Source: Mycoplasmatota bacterium
Lineage (GTDB): Bacteria; Bacillota_I; Bacilli_A; Izemoplasmatales; Hujiaoplasmataceae
Direction of reading: 5' to 3'
DNA length: 7,852 nucleotides
NCBI GenBank assembly: GCA_023132365.1
Contig: JAGLYJ010000049.1
Span: 1-7,852 of the forward strand
Below are positions 1-7,282 of this stretch, in pieces (position 1 is the first letter of the stretch; every line of letters starts with the position of its first letter). The notes beneath the pieces are model-generated. The model was not told where the DNA came from. It did no database searches and was given only the letters and a program-made list of their open reading frames with translations. The translations under genes were made by a program, and so were the position numbers.

Positions 1-1788
1 TTAAATTTTAAATCTTTCTTTTAGTAAGTGTAATTGGTTCTTTAAAACATTAGGTAATGTATCTTTATATATTTTATAGTACTCATCAATTGAGTTTATT
101 TCTTCAGTCCATGCATCTCTATTAACCTCGAATAGTGTATCTAATGCACCTTTTGATATCTTCAAATTGGATAAATCTAATCTAGCTACATCAGGTATCA
201 TTCCAATTGGAGTAGGTTTATAGTTAGCATAGTCTTTCGTGCGTTCTAGAATCCATTTTAGAATCCTACTATTTTCTCCAAATCCAGGCCAAATATATTT
301 ATTGTTCTCATCTCTTCTAAACCAATTCACAAAGAAGATTTTAGGTAATAGTGCATCAGTCGATTGATGATATATATCTAACCAATGATTAATATAGTCA
401 GCGATGTTATATCCAATAAATGGTAACATTGCGAATGGATCTCGTCTAACTTTTCCAATATTTGCATCTATAGCTGCGGCTGTTATTTGAGAACCCATAA
501 TTGATCCAATAAATATTCCATGTAGAAAATCGTAACTTTGATGAATAAGAGGAATAGTAGTAGGTCTTCTACCACCAAATAAGATTGCTGAGATTGGAAC
601 TGGCTCCTCATACTCTTTTGCTAATATTGGACAATTTGTTAGTGGAGAAGTAAATCTAGCATTTGGATGATCAGGTCTTATATCGCTGCCTCTATACCAA
701 TCTTTACCTTTCCAATCAATAAGATGATTAGGTGCTTCTTCAGTAAGGTCTTCCCACCAAACATCCATATCATCTGTTAATGCAGCGTTAGTGAAAATTG
801 TATTATCTTTGACAGTAGCTAAAGCGACAGGGTTAGATTTTTCAGATGTTCCAGAAGTAACTCCGAAGAATCCGTTTTCTGGATTAATAGCGTATAATCT
901 TCCATCGTTTTGAACGCGCATCCAAGCAATGTCATCTCCACAGGTTTCAGCTTTCCACCCTTCTAATGATGGATTAATCATAGCTAAGTTTGTTTTTCCG
1001 CAAGCACTAGGGAAAGCTCCAGTTATGTAGTTAATGTTTCCTTTTGGATCTGTTAGTTTAAGGATTAACATATGTTCAGCCAACCAACCTTCATTTCTAG
1101 CTTGATTAGAAGCTATCCTTAAAGCAAAACACTTTTTACCTAGAAGAGCATTTCCTCCATACCCAGAACCATATGACCAGATCATATTGTCTTCAGGAAA
1201 ATGAGAAATATATTTATCTTCCATAGGAGCACATGGCCAAGCCGGATCAATTTGCCCTGGCTTAAGTGGATAACCTACTGAATGCAAACATTTAACAAAT
1301 TCAGAACCATTATTTAACATATCAAGGATTCTTGATCCAGTCCTAGTCATAATGTGCATATTTAGCACGACATAAGGACTGTCTGAAATTTCGACTCCAA
1401 TTTTTGAAAACTCATGACCAATAGGACCCATTGAAAAAGGTATAATATACATTGTTCTACCTGCCATTGAATTTCTGAATAAACCGGTCATAATAGGTTT
1501 CAATTTACTTGGTGATACCCAATTATTTGTCGGTCCTGCATCATATTTCTTTGTAGTTGAAATAAACGTTCTCTTTTCCACTCTAGCAACATCTGATGGG
1601 TGTGACCTAAATAGAAGACTATTTGGTCTCTTCTTTGGATTTAGTCGAATTGCTTTTCCATTATTGACGCAATCTTCAGCTAAATCATTGTACTCTTTTT
1701 GTGTACCATTCCAGATTACTACATTATCTGGAGTACATAATGTTTGAATTTCAGTAATCCAATCATTAAGTGAAACATTTTTTGTCAT
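1..1788 (-). CDS. pckG: Phosphoenolpyruvate carboxykinase, GTP-dependent
   Basis: Cytosolic enzyme that interconverts oxaloacetate + GTP with phosphoenolpyruvate + GDP + CO2. It links the C4-acid pool to gluconeogenesis, or runs anaplerotically in anaerobes. The 595-residue length fits the GTP family (about 600). Seen: SDVARVE (65-71), DAGPTNNW (83-90), YGSGYGGN (206-213), GKK (217-219), the GTP-type kinase loop GAFPSACGKTNL (257-268) with the family cysteine C263 and K265, GDDIAWM (284-290), GGRRP (405-409), NWFRR (488-492) and WPGFGEN (500-506). By analogy with animal PEPCK, K219, H239 and D286 would bind Mn, and F490, Y498 and F503 would form the guanine clamp, which supports GTP over ATP. 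The lid region reads GSQITAAA (432-439), where most relatives have SE(T/A)TAAA. Both ends are intact: TAA is the first triplet of the window, and the ATG follows AAGGAG (1795-1800) with a 6-nt spacer. It is transcribed divergently from the NYN gene. Confidence 0.97.
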   Translation of the reverse strand: MTKNVSLNDWITEIQTLCTPDNVVIWNGTQKEYNDLAEDCVNNGKAIRLNPKKRPNSLLFRSHPSDVARVEKRTFISTTKKYDAGPTNNWVSPSKLKPIMTGLFRNSMAGRTMYIIPFSMGPIGHEFSKIGVEISDSPYVVLNMHIMTRTGSRILDMLNNGSEFVKCLHSVGYPLKPGQIDPAWPCAPMEDKYISHFPEDNMIWSYGSGYGGNALLGKKCFALRIASNQARNEGWLAEHMLILKLTDPKGNINYITGAFPSACGKTNLAMINPSLEGWKAETCGDDIAWMRVQNDGRLYAINPENGFFGVTSGTSEKSNPVALATVKDNTIFTNAALTDDMDVWWEDLTEEAPNHLIDWKGKDWYRGSDIRPDHPNARFTSPLTNCPILAKEYEEPVPISAILFGGRRPTTIPLIHQSYDFLHGIFIGSIMGSQITAAAIDANIGKVRRDPFAMLPFIGYNIADYINHWLDIYHQSTDALLPKIFFVNWFRRDENNKYIWPGFGENSRILKWILERTKDYANYKPTPIGMIPDVARLDLSNLKISKGALDTLFEVNRDAWTEEINSIDEYYKIYKDTLPNVLKNQLHLLKERFKI

Positions 1789-1820
1789 ATTTCTCTCCTT
1801 TTATTTTGCAAAAAATATTA

Positions 1821-1850
1821 AATATAGTTAATTTTTAAAAAATTTGTTAT
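1821..1850 (-). promoter_or_regulatory. Possible sigma-A promoter for pckG
   Basis: On the minus strand a TATATT box (1826-1821, five of six consensus bases) lies about 32 nt upstream of the pckG start codon. A weak -35-like ATAACA (1850-1845) sits upstream with an 18-bp spacer. An alternative -10, TAATAT (1820-1815), overlaps. The region is nearly all A and T, so chance matches are likely. If real, the -35 would overlap the -10 of the divergent NYN promoter, so RNA polymerase could occupy only one at a time. Confidence 0.35.
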
Positions 1851-1853
1851 AAT
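1825..1853 (+). promoter_or_regulatory. Sigma-A promoter with extended -10 for the NYN gene
   Basis: A perfect TATAAT (1848-1853) is preceded by TGT (1845-1847), giving the extended -10 form TGnTATAAT. The -35 candidate TAGTTA (1825-1830, 17-bp spacer) matches TTGACA at only three positions, which an extended -10 can offset. Transcription would be expected to begin near 1860. That places the GAGG Shine-Dalgarno sequence (1860-1863) at the 5' end of the mRNA and leaves a leader of only about 10 nt. Confidence 0.65.
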
Positions 1854-1869
1854 TGTATTGAGGTGAATT

Positions 1870-2631
1870 ATGAATATTAAAAATAAATACATTGCTCTTT
1901 TAATCGATGCGGAAAATATTTCTCCTAGTTATATAGAAAAAATAATTGATGAAGCGAATAAATACGGCACATTAACTTACAAGAGAATTTATGGTGATTG
2001 GACAACTCCACAGCTTAATCCTTGGAAAAAAAAGATTAATGAATTTGGATTGACTACAGTCCAACAGTACGCATATACAAAAGGTAAAAATTCTTCAGAT
2101 TTTACATTGATAATAGATGCAATGGATATCTTATATAAAGACAAAGTAAATGCATTTTGCATTGTTACTTCAGATAGTGATTTTACAAAGCTTGTTACAA
2201 GACTTAGAGAAGATAATGTCTTTGTATACGGAATGGGTGAAAGTAAGACGCCTATTTCTTTAGTTAATTCTTGTGAAACTTTTGCTTATCTTGATAAAAT
2301 GATGACTCCAGAAGAAGAAATTGTTGGAGAAGACATAGTAGAAAAACCAGTTGTCAAACCAGAGAAAAGCCCAAAAAAGACTAAAGCTATAAGTTCAATT
2401 ACTCCGAAAAGAAGAGTGAAAACTGAACTTAAACATATCATTGACGAAAACCTCGAAGATGATGGTTGGGCATATTGGAGCCTTATTGCTCAATTATTAC
2501 AAAAGAAATTCCCAGGATTCCATCCACGTAACTATGGTAGTAATACTAAACCATTAGCATTCTTTGCAAAAATGAAAGAATTTGAAGTTAAGAGAGACGG
2601 AACAATTACATTTATAAAGAATAAATCATAA
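1870..2631 (+). CDS. NYN (LabA/DUF88-type) domain protein with C-terminal OST-HTH/LOTUS domain
   Basis: Predicted cytosolic protein of 253 residues. The N-terminal part (about 5-145) is a PIN-like NYN domain. It has the motif LLIDAEN (10-16, D13), acidic D43, SSDFTLIIDAMD (75-86, D77 and D83) and TSDSDF (100-105, D102 and D104). These acidic positions match the metal-binding pocket of this nuclease fold. A charged linker rich in Lys, Pro and Glu (about 146-180) follows. The C-terminal part (about 181-250) looks like an OST-HTH/LOTUS domain, with a helical start, DGWAYWSLIAQLL (198-210), FHPRNYGS (217-224) and a final beta hairpin. LOTUS domains bind RNA or protein partners, so RNA cleavage or RNA-linked regulation is plausible, but the substrate is unknown. 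The start is supported by GAGG (1860-1863) with a 6-nt spacer and a strong promoter. It is a single-gene unit between divergent pckG and convergent orr. No functional link to ornithine use is visible. Confidence 0.88.
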   Translation: MNIKNKYIALLIDAENISPSYIEKIIDEANKYGTLTYKRIYGDWTTPQLNPWKKKINEFGLTTVQQYAYTKGKNSSDFTLIIDAMDILYKDKVNAFCIVTSDSDFTKLVTRLREDNVFVYGMGESKTPISLVNSCETFAYLDKMMTPEEEIVGEDIVEKPVVKPEKSPKKTKAISSITPKRRVKTELKHIIDENLEDDGWAYWSLIAQLLQKKFPGFHPRNYGSNTKPLAFFAKMKEFEVKRDGTITFIKNKS

Positions 2632-2656
2632 AAGTCATCTAAGGATGGCTTTTTTT
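2631..2656. terminator. Shared Rho-independent terminator between convergent genes
   Basis: A 9-bp stem, AAAGTCATC (2631-2639) with GATGGCTTT (2644-2652), has one G-U pair and a 4-nt loop. It starts at the last base of the NYN stop codon. On the plus strand it is followed by more T (2653-2656), a good terminator for the NYN gene. On the minus strand the stem begins 3 nt after the orr stop codon and is followed by a short, interrupted T-rich tail, so it may end the ornithine operon less efficiently. The coding regions are only 23 bp apart, so little room exists for a second terminator. Confidence 0.82.
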
Positions 2657-3716
2657 ATTTGTAGAGTTTTGCTATATAATTTGAATTCATTAGATGTACC
2701 AATGCTGGATAATTAATTTTAAATGCAATTACATCACCAATTTTATAATTACCTTTTGTTACATCTAATATTAAGTGGTCTGAACTTCCACCAATTATTG
2801 AGATACTCTCATCAAGTGGTTTTAAGTTCGATAAAATAGTATCTTGTTTACCTATAGCTAATATTGCTCTTTTCATATTTCCTTTATCTTCAATGTCAGG
2901 TTTTAAACCGAATGAATTAATACTAATTTCACCATCTGGATAGCTTGGCTTATCTTTCAATTCAATTATTTCTGCTTCAAAAGAAAATACATCATGATGT
3001 AATCCTTCTATCAGCGTTGAATATGAAGTCTCTTTACCGAAAAGAATAGACTCACCTAATCTTAGGTGGTTAATTTCTTTTGGAATAATATTTTTATCAA
3101 ATAAAGTAACAGAAGAAGAATTACCTCCAGAAATAATTTCTAATTTAATACCACAAGAATTCTCAATATTTAATTTAATAGTAATTAATCTTTCAAATAT
3201 CTCTTTACTAGGAACTAAACCACCATAACATGTTAAATTTGTTCCAATTCCCCTAATTAAAATATTATCAAGTTTAAGAATTTCATTAATAATTGAAATA
3301 TAATCTGATTTGTAATAAATTCCTTCTCTTAAATCACCTAAATCAAACATGATTAAAATATCATGTTTTTTGTTTTGTTCTTTTGCTGCTTTATTTAACG
3401 CTTTAATGACGCTTAATTCAGAGTTTAGAGAAATATCTGAATACCTAATAACATCATCAACTTCTGAAATCATAGGTATTCTTAGTAACATTTTGTGGCG
3501 AAAATCTAAGTGTTTAAATAACTTAAGATTTTGCAGTCTAGAATCTCCTATACATTTGATGCCAGCTTCCTTAAGTGTACTCAAAATTGTTACATCACCA
3601 GCAAAAGCTTTTACAACCGTAGTAACATAGGGAATATTATTATTCCTTGCCATATCTAGAATTGTATTAGCATTCTCAACTAATTTCTTTTGATTAATAA
3701 TGATTCTTGGATACAT
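2655..3716 (-). CDS. orr: Ornithine racemase (PLP-dependent, alanine racemase fold)
   Basis: Converts L-ornithine to D-ornithine, the substrate of the OraSE aminomutase and the entry step of oxidative ornithine fermentation. Taken from the ATG at 3716 the protein has 353 residues. The N-terminal MYPRIIINQKKL leads into VVKAFAGD (34-41), where K36 is the expected Schiff-base lysine for PLP. Further fold III PLP motifs are FDLGDLREG (124-132), GIGTNL (156-161), ISGGNSSS (195-202) and HLRLGES (217-223). The C-terminal beta domain spans about 240-353. The reading frame extends upstream to a TTG at 3728, giving four extra residues. That start would have AGGA only 2-3 nt away, whereas the ATG has GGGTG at a usable distance, so the ATG is preferred. 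It is the last gene of the operon, 4 bp after the glmL-like gene. A related amino-acid racemase specificity such as lysine is possible from sequence alone, but the context argues for ornithine. Confidence 0.93.
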   Translation of the reverse strand: MYPRIIINQKKLVENANTILDMARNNNIPYVTTVVKAFAGDVTILSTLKEAGIKCIGDSRLQNLKLFKHLDFRHKMLLRIPMISEVDDVIRYSDISLNSELSVIKALNKAAKEQNKKHDILIMFDLGDLREGIYYKSDYISIINEILKLDNILIRGIGTNLTCYGGLVPSKEIFERLITIKLNIENSCGIKLEIISGGNSSSVTLFDKNIIPKEINHLRLGESILFGKETSYSTLIEGLHHDVFSFEAEIIELKDKPSYPDGEISINSFGLKPDIEDKGNMKRAILAIGKQDTILSNLKPLDESISIIGGSSDHLILDVTKGNYKIGDVIAFKINYPALVHLMNSNYIAKLYK

Positions 3717-3720
3717 CGTA

Positions 3721-5091
3721 TCACCCAATTCCTAAGCTTTTCTTTAATAACTTCAATGCAGCTTCCGGATGTTTCTTTGAAAGAACCCCTAGAGATGCCA
3801 TAATATAATCTTTATCTATTAATACCTCAGCCTTATCATTTGGTTTGAGTATTGTAATACTCTTTTTAGCTAAAGCTTTCTTAATAATTTTCACACGGTT
3901 AGGAAGTTTTGTTAAAGCGCCTCCTGTTGCTATTATGAACTTAACATTTGATAAGTCTTTACCTTCAGCATATGTCATTTTTCCACTAGCAGTATACATA
4001 TTAACCAATCTGCCTGAGTGACGCTCTATAGCCTGTATTATTGCTTCCTTAGCTAATTCCTCGGTTAATGGAATTTGTCTATTTACAGGGATTGGTCGAT
4101 AATTATCAATAATAGTTTCAAGTTCGTGCTCTGAATTGTTAAGGTTTTTCATAAGTTTCTTTTTAGTGATTAATTCTATGATGTTGTCCTTGTTAATATA
4201 TACGCCTAAATCTCCCTCAACTGTTCTTTTAGCGAAAGGTTCTGGAGCAATCATAATTTTCTCTATTTCAGTTTTACCTTCTGTCACAGAATGAATATCT
4301 GTAGTTGCACCACCCACATCAATTGTTAGTAGGTCACCGATTTCTCTTTCCAGCAAAATTGAAGCTTCCATAACTGCACCTGGAGTAGGAATAATACTTT
4401 CATTTATAAATGATTTAACCTTCTCCATGCCCGGTGCGTGGATGATATGTTTTTCAAAAGCATCTTGAATGATTTTTCTTGGCTCATCTACTTCTAAAAA
4501 GTCTATTTTAGGATAGACATTTTTAGATATATACAGATAATCACTTTGATTACTGTTCAAGAATATTTTTTTGATTGATTTTTGATTTTGAATATTGCCA
4601 GCATAAATAACAGGAATGCTCAATTCTAAATTAGCAATTTTCTTTGCATTCTCTATTGCCGTGGTTCTTTCACCATAATCAACACCACCTGCAATCATTA
4701 TGATATTAAGAGGTTCTTCCTTGATTTCTTGAATTTGAAAATCATCAAGCAAACCACTAGTAATCATTTTTATATTAGCACCAGCACCTAAAGCAGCTTC
4801 TTTAGCTGCTTTTACTGTCATATCATATACTAAACCATGAACACTCATTTTCAGTCCGCCCGCTGCTGAACTACTCGCAAAAATCTCTTTTGCTTCAATT
4901 TTATCAACATTTAGTTTAGTTTTAAGTTCTAATATTGCTTTATTTAATCCAATCGTAACATCGCCTTCTAAGACGGTAGTTGGACTATAACCACTTCCCA
5001 AAAATATTGGGTTTTCAGTTTCTAAATTATTAAAAGCATTAATTACAGTAGTAGTGGAACCAATTTCTGCTACTAGAGCATCAATTTTCAT
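3721..5091 (-). CDS. glmL: GlmL/MutL-family ASKHA ATPase, probable reactivase for ornithine aminomutase
   Basis: A 456-residue cytosolic protein of the family named for a protein encoded beside glutamate mutase (GlmL/MutL). ASKHA-fold nucleotide-binding motifs occur in order: AEIGSTTTVINAF (8-20) for phosphate 1, IMIAGGVDYGE (131-141), LTIDVGGATTDIHSV (255-269) for phosphate 2, and FIIATGGALTKLP (385-397) for the adenosine site. Other segments seen are SSAAGGLKMSVHG (74-86) and APEPFAKRTVEGDLG (282-296). The family is generally thought to reactivate B12-dependent mutases by ATP-driven exchange of damaged cofactor, as diol dehydratase reactivases do. This is inferred here from its place directly after oraE. 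The ATG start overlaps the oraE 3' end by 11 bp. Only weak purine-rich sequence (GAGAAGAAA) precedes it, so it probably depends on translational coupling. The best available name comes from the glutamate mutase system, but no glutamate mutase gene is present here. Confidence 0.87.
   Translation of the reverse strand: MKIDALVAEIGSTTTVINAFNNLETENPIFLGSGYSPTTVLEGDVTIGLNKAILELKTKLNVDKIEAKEIFASSSAAGGLKMSVHGLVYDMTVKAAKEAALGAGANIKMITSGLLDDFQIQEIKEEPLNIIMIAGGVDYGERTTAIENAKKIANLELSIPVIYAGNIQNQKSIKKIFLNSNQSDYLYISKNVYPKIDFLEVDEPRKIIQDAFEKHIIHAPGMEKVKSFINESIIPTPGAVMEASILLEREIGDLLTIDVGGATTDIHSVTEGKTEIEKIMIAPEPFAKRTVEGDLGVYINKDNIIELITKKKLMKNLNNSEHELETIIDNYRPIPVNRQIPLTEELAKEAIIQAIERHSGRLVNMYTASGKMTYAEGKDLSNVKFIIATGGALTKLPNRVKIIKKALAKKSITILKPNDKAEVLIDKDYIMASLGVLSKKHPEAALKLLKKSLGIG
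3722..3726 (-). promoter_or_regulatory. Ribosome binding site that decides the orr start
   Basis: GGGTG on the minus strand lies 5 nt upstream of the ATG at 3716 and overlaps the TGA stop codon (3723-3721) of the preceding gene. Ribosomes ending translation of the glmL-like gene would therefore be placed to restart on orr. The site lies inside the coding region if the upstream TTG (3728) were used, which argues against that start. Confidence 0.6.
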
Positions 5092-7282
5092 TCATTTCTT
5101 CTCGCTTTTTTAGGATGAATGAAGCTACATGATTTCCTTTAGTACCTCGGCCAAAGCCTTGATCCACACCTTGTTTTTTTGCTAACTCAGGAGTTACTTG
5201 GGTTCCACCAGCAACGATAATAATTTTGTCTCTTATTCCCTTTTCGATAGCATACTCGTGAGTTTTCTTCATGTTTTTATAATGAATATCATCATGAGAG
5301 ATTATTGTTGACATAAGTATTGCATCTGCATTAACTTCTATAGCAGCATCCACTAATTTTGTTATTGGAACTGATGTACCTAAGTATATACAGTTAATAC
5401 CATATTTTTCAATACCACCATGCTTAATATCGATAATTTCTCTTAAACCAACTGAATGTTCATCTTCGCCTACGGTACCAGCAACGATAGTCAATGGTTT
5501 ATTGTCAATTTTTTCTCTTATTTCTTTTTCACTTAAGAGATCTGGTTCTTCTGGTAAAACAAGTTTTTCCAAATCAATATCAAAATCAATTTTGCCCTTA
5601 ACTTGAATCCTTGTTGCTTCAGCAGTTTGCAATACTTCTCTGTGAATAACTTCAGGTTCAAGAAGATTCATTTTCTTAGCTATCTCGATACTTGCAGCTT
5701 CTGCATATTTAATAGAAGTAGGTAAAGTTAAATCAATTACAACAGTTCCATCTGCTAGCCATTCAACTTCGGGTTTAACTAAGTTTGAATTTCGGTATTT
5801 TTCATTTTCATCCATTCTAACATTAACATTATCTGTTTCATCAAGCTCATCAATAAAGATTATCTTAGAATGATCTTCAAATGTTGAGCCATCAATTAAT
5901 ATACTTGGATTATCATCAGCCTTTAAGCCATATTGTTCTATGTTATTATAACCAAAGTGTGCAGGTACAGGAGCGAAATAATCTTCATCTCTTTCATAAA
6001 CAGTATTGACACCTATGCCTCCGTTTATTTGTCTTGCAATACCATCACCATTTCTTTCAGGATAGATTCCTGAATCAATAAAGAATCCATGTTCCACAGC
6101 TTGGAAATATCCGCCATCTTCAATTAATTCTTCAAAGAATAAAATAGCTCTTTCTTTTAGTTCTCTAACTTTTTGAGGAAGATATCCATCCTCTTTTAAA
6201 GAAACCATATCTAATAAACCATCCATGCCTATAAGCGCTTGTTTTGCTGTATCGCAAGCTTCAATATTATACATATGCCATGGAACGTTTCTTCCTTCGT
6301 CTGGAGTGATAGTAGATTGGATATCTGCACTAGTTAGTTTTGAAATCATCATATTCAATACATGAGTAACTGTAGCTTCTCTTGTTGAAGATTCCATATA
6401 TTTGGTATTCATTTGAGCTCTCATTTTATATTCATCAAAGAAATCTCTTAATGCTTTTGCATAAGGGAGATTAATTTTTAAATCTGGTGCAGGTACAGCT
6501 GTAGGTGGTACTGTAGATAATGCTATATTTTCCTTTTTTATCCCTGCTTTAACAGAAAATATGGAATTAATAGCATGTTGTACCATTAATTCAGGCATTA
6601 CTTTCCAAGCAACCATAGCTGTTGCATTAGCATTATGAGCACCATCAATTTGTAAGATATCGCCCCATGCCATAATTTTCTTTGATTCTGCTGCATCTAC
6701 ATAAGATCTAACCATATTGATATTTCTATATAAAACATTATACTGCGGATCCTGATGGGCACCATTAACACCCTCTTCAGCGAACATAACGGCTATATCT
6801 GGTCCAGCTACTCCTGATACATATGAATGATAATTAATAGGTCTACCAACTTCATCCTCAATAATATCAAGCGCTTTTCTTTGAGCTCTAATTTGTTTTC
6901 TTGTTATTGGAACGCCACCAACACCTTGAGGAGTTCCTTCAATTAAACTATCAAAATGAGATTGCCCTGCAGTTCTAATAACCATTAAGTGATCAGCACC
7001 ATGCCAAGCAGCCATCCTCATTCTTCTAATATCATCCTCAAATCTACCAGAAGCTATTTCACTTGTTATAACTTGTATAGGTTGTGGATCTATATTATCA
7101 AAGTATTTAGCAGCGGGAAGTGGAATTGAATTTTTCAAAGGTTTAGATGCATCTGTAAAAACATTTCCAGACATTTCTAAGTTTGGAACATGTTCTCTCC
7201 ACGTCCAGCCTCTTCGTCTTGGTTCATACTTATCTAAATCTTTAAGGATATTTCTGATGTCTAGTTTTTCGTTTGTTTTCAT
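5081..7282 (-). CDS. oraE: D-ornithine 4,5-aminomutase, large (B12/PLP) subunit
   Basis: Catalytic subunit of the adenosylcobalamin- and PLP-dependent enzyme that moves the terminal amino group of D-ornithine to carbon 4, giving 2,4-diaminopentanoate. The 733-residue length is normal. The N-terminal signature PRRRGWTWRE (21-30) is followed by a TIM-barrel region (about 60-430) with conserved blocks ASGRFEDDIRRMRMAAWHGA (77-96), EGTPQGVGGVPITRKQ (115-130), EEGVNGAHQDPQYN (169-182) and TPDEGRNVPWHMYNIEACD (326-344). A linker leads to the C-terminal B12-binding Rossmann domain (about 595-733). That domain has VGEDEHSVG, in which D607-x-H609-x-x-G612 is the DxHxxG base-off cobalamin motif. K620, 11 residues after H609, fits the spacing of the PLP-binding lysine in the characterised clostridial enzyme. 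GTSVP (635-639) and AGGTQ (691-695) complete the domain. Translation is coupled to oraS by ATGA overlap, with GGGGTG (7288-7293) 5 nt before the ATG. Confidence 0.98.
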   Translation of the reverse strand: MKTNEKLDIRNILKDLDKYEPRRRGWTWREHVPNLEMSGNVFTDASKPLKNSIPLPAAKYFDNIDPQPIQVITSEIASGRFEDDIRRMRMAAWHGADHLMVIRTAGQSHFDSLIEGTPQGVGGVPITRKQIRAQRKALDIIEDEVGRPINYHSYVSGVAGPDIAVMFAEEGVNGAHQDPQYNVLYRNINMVRSYVDAAESKKIMAWGDILQIDGAHNANATAMVAWKVMPELMVQHAINSIFSVKAGIKKENIALSTVPPTAVPAPDLKINLPYAKALRDFFDEYKMRAQMNTKYMESSTREATVTHVLNMMISKLTSADIQSTITPDEGRNVPWHMYNIEACDTAKQALIGMDGLLDMVSLKEDGYLPQKVRELKERAILFFEELIEDGGYFQAVEHGFFIDSGIYPERNGDGIARQINGGIGVNTVYERDEDYFAPVPAHFGYNNIEQYGLKADDNPSILIDGSTFEDHSKIIFIDELDETDNVNVRMDENEKYRNSNLVKPEVEWLADGTVVIDLTLPTSIKYAEAASIEIAKKMNLLEPEVIHREVLQTAEATRIQVKGKIDFDIDLEKLVLPEEPDLLSEKEIREKIDNKPLTIVAGTVGEDEHSVGLREIIDIKHGGIEKYGINCIYLGTSVPITKLVDAAIEVNADAILMSTIISHDDIHYKNMKKTHEYAIEKGIRDKIIIVAGGTQVTPELAKKQGVDQGFGRGTKGNHVASFILKKREEMNEN

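Noticed and set aside
1808..1847. AT-rich inverted repeats in the pckG/NYN intergenic region
   Set aside because: The sequence is almost only A and T with imperfect arms, so palindromes are expected by chance. No recognisable operator motif is seen.
3345..3368. Perfect 9-bp inverted repeat (AAACATGAT / ATCATGTTT, 6-nt loop) followed by T-rich sequence on the plus strand, inside orr
   Set aside because: It looks like an antisense terminator, but a 9-bp match with a short loop is expected about once by chance in AT-rich DNA of this length, and it lies within conserved coding sequence (MFDLGD).
3349..3630. 93-codon open frame on the plus strand inside orr
   Set aside because: It lies wholly opposite a strongly supported PLP racemase gene, has no convincing ribosome binding site and encodes no recognisable domain. 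It is a shadow of orr.
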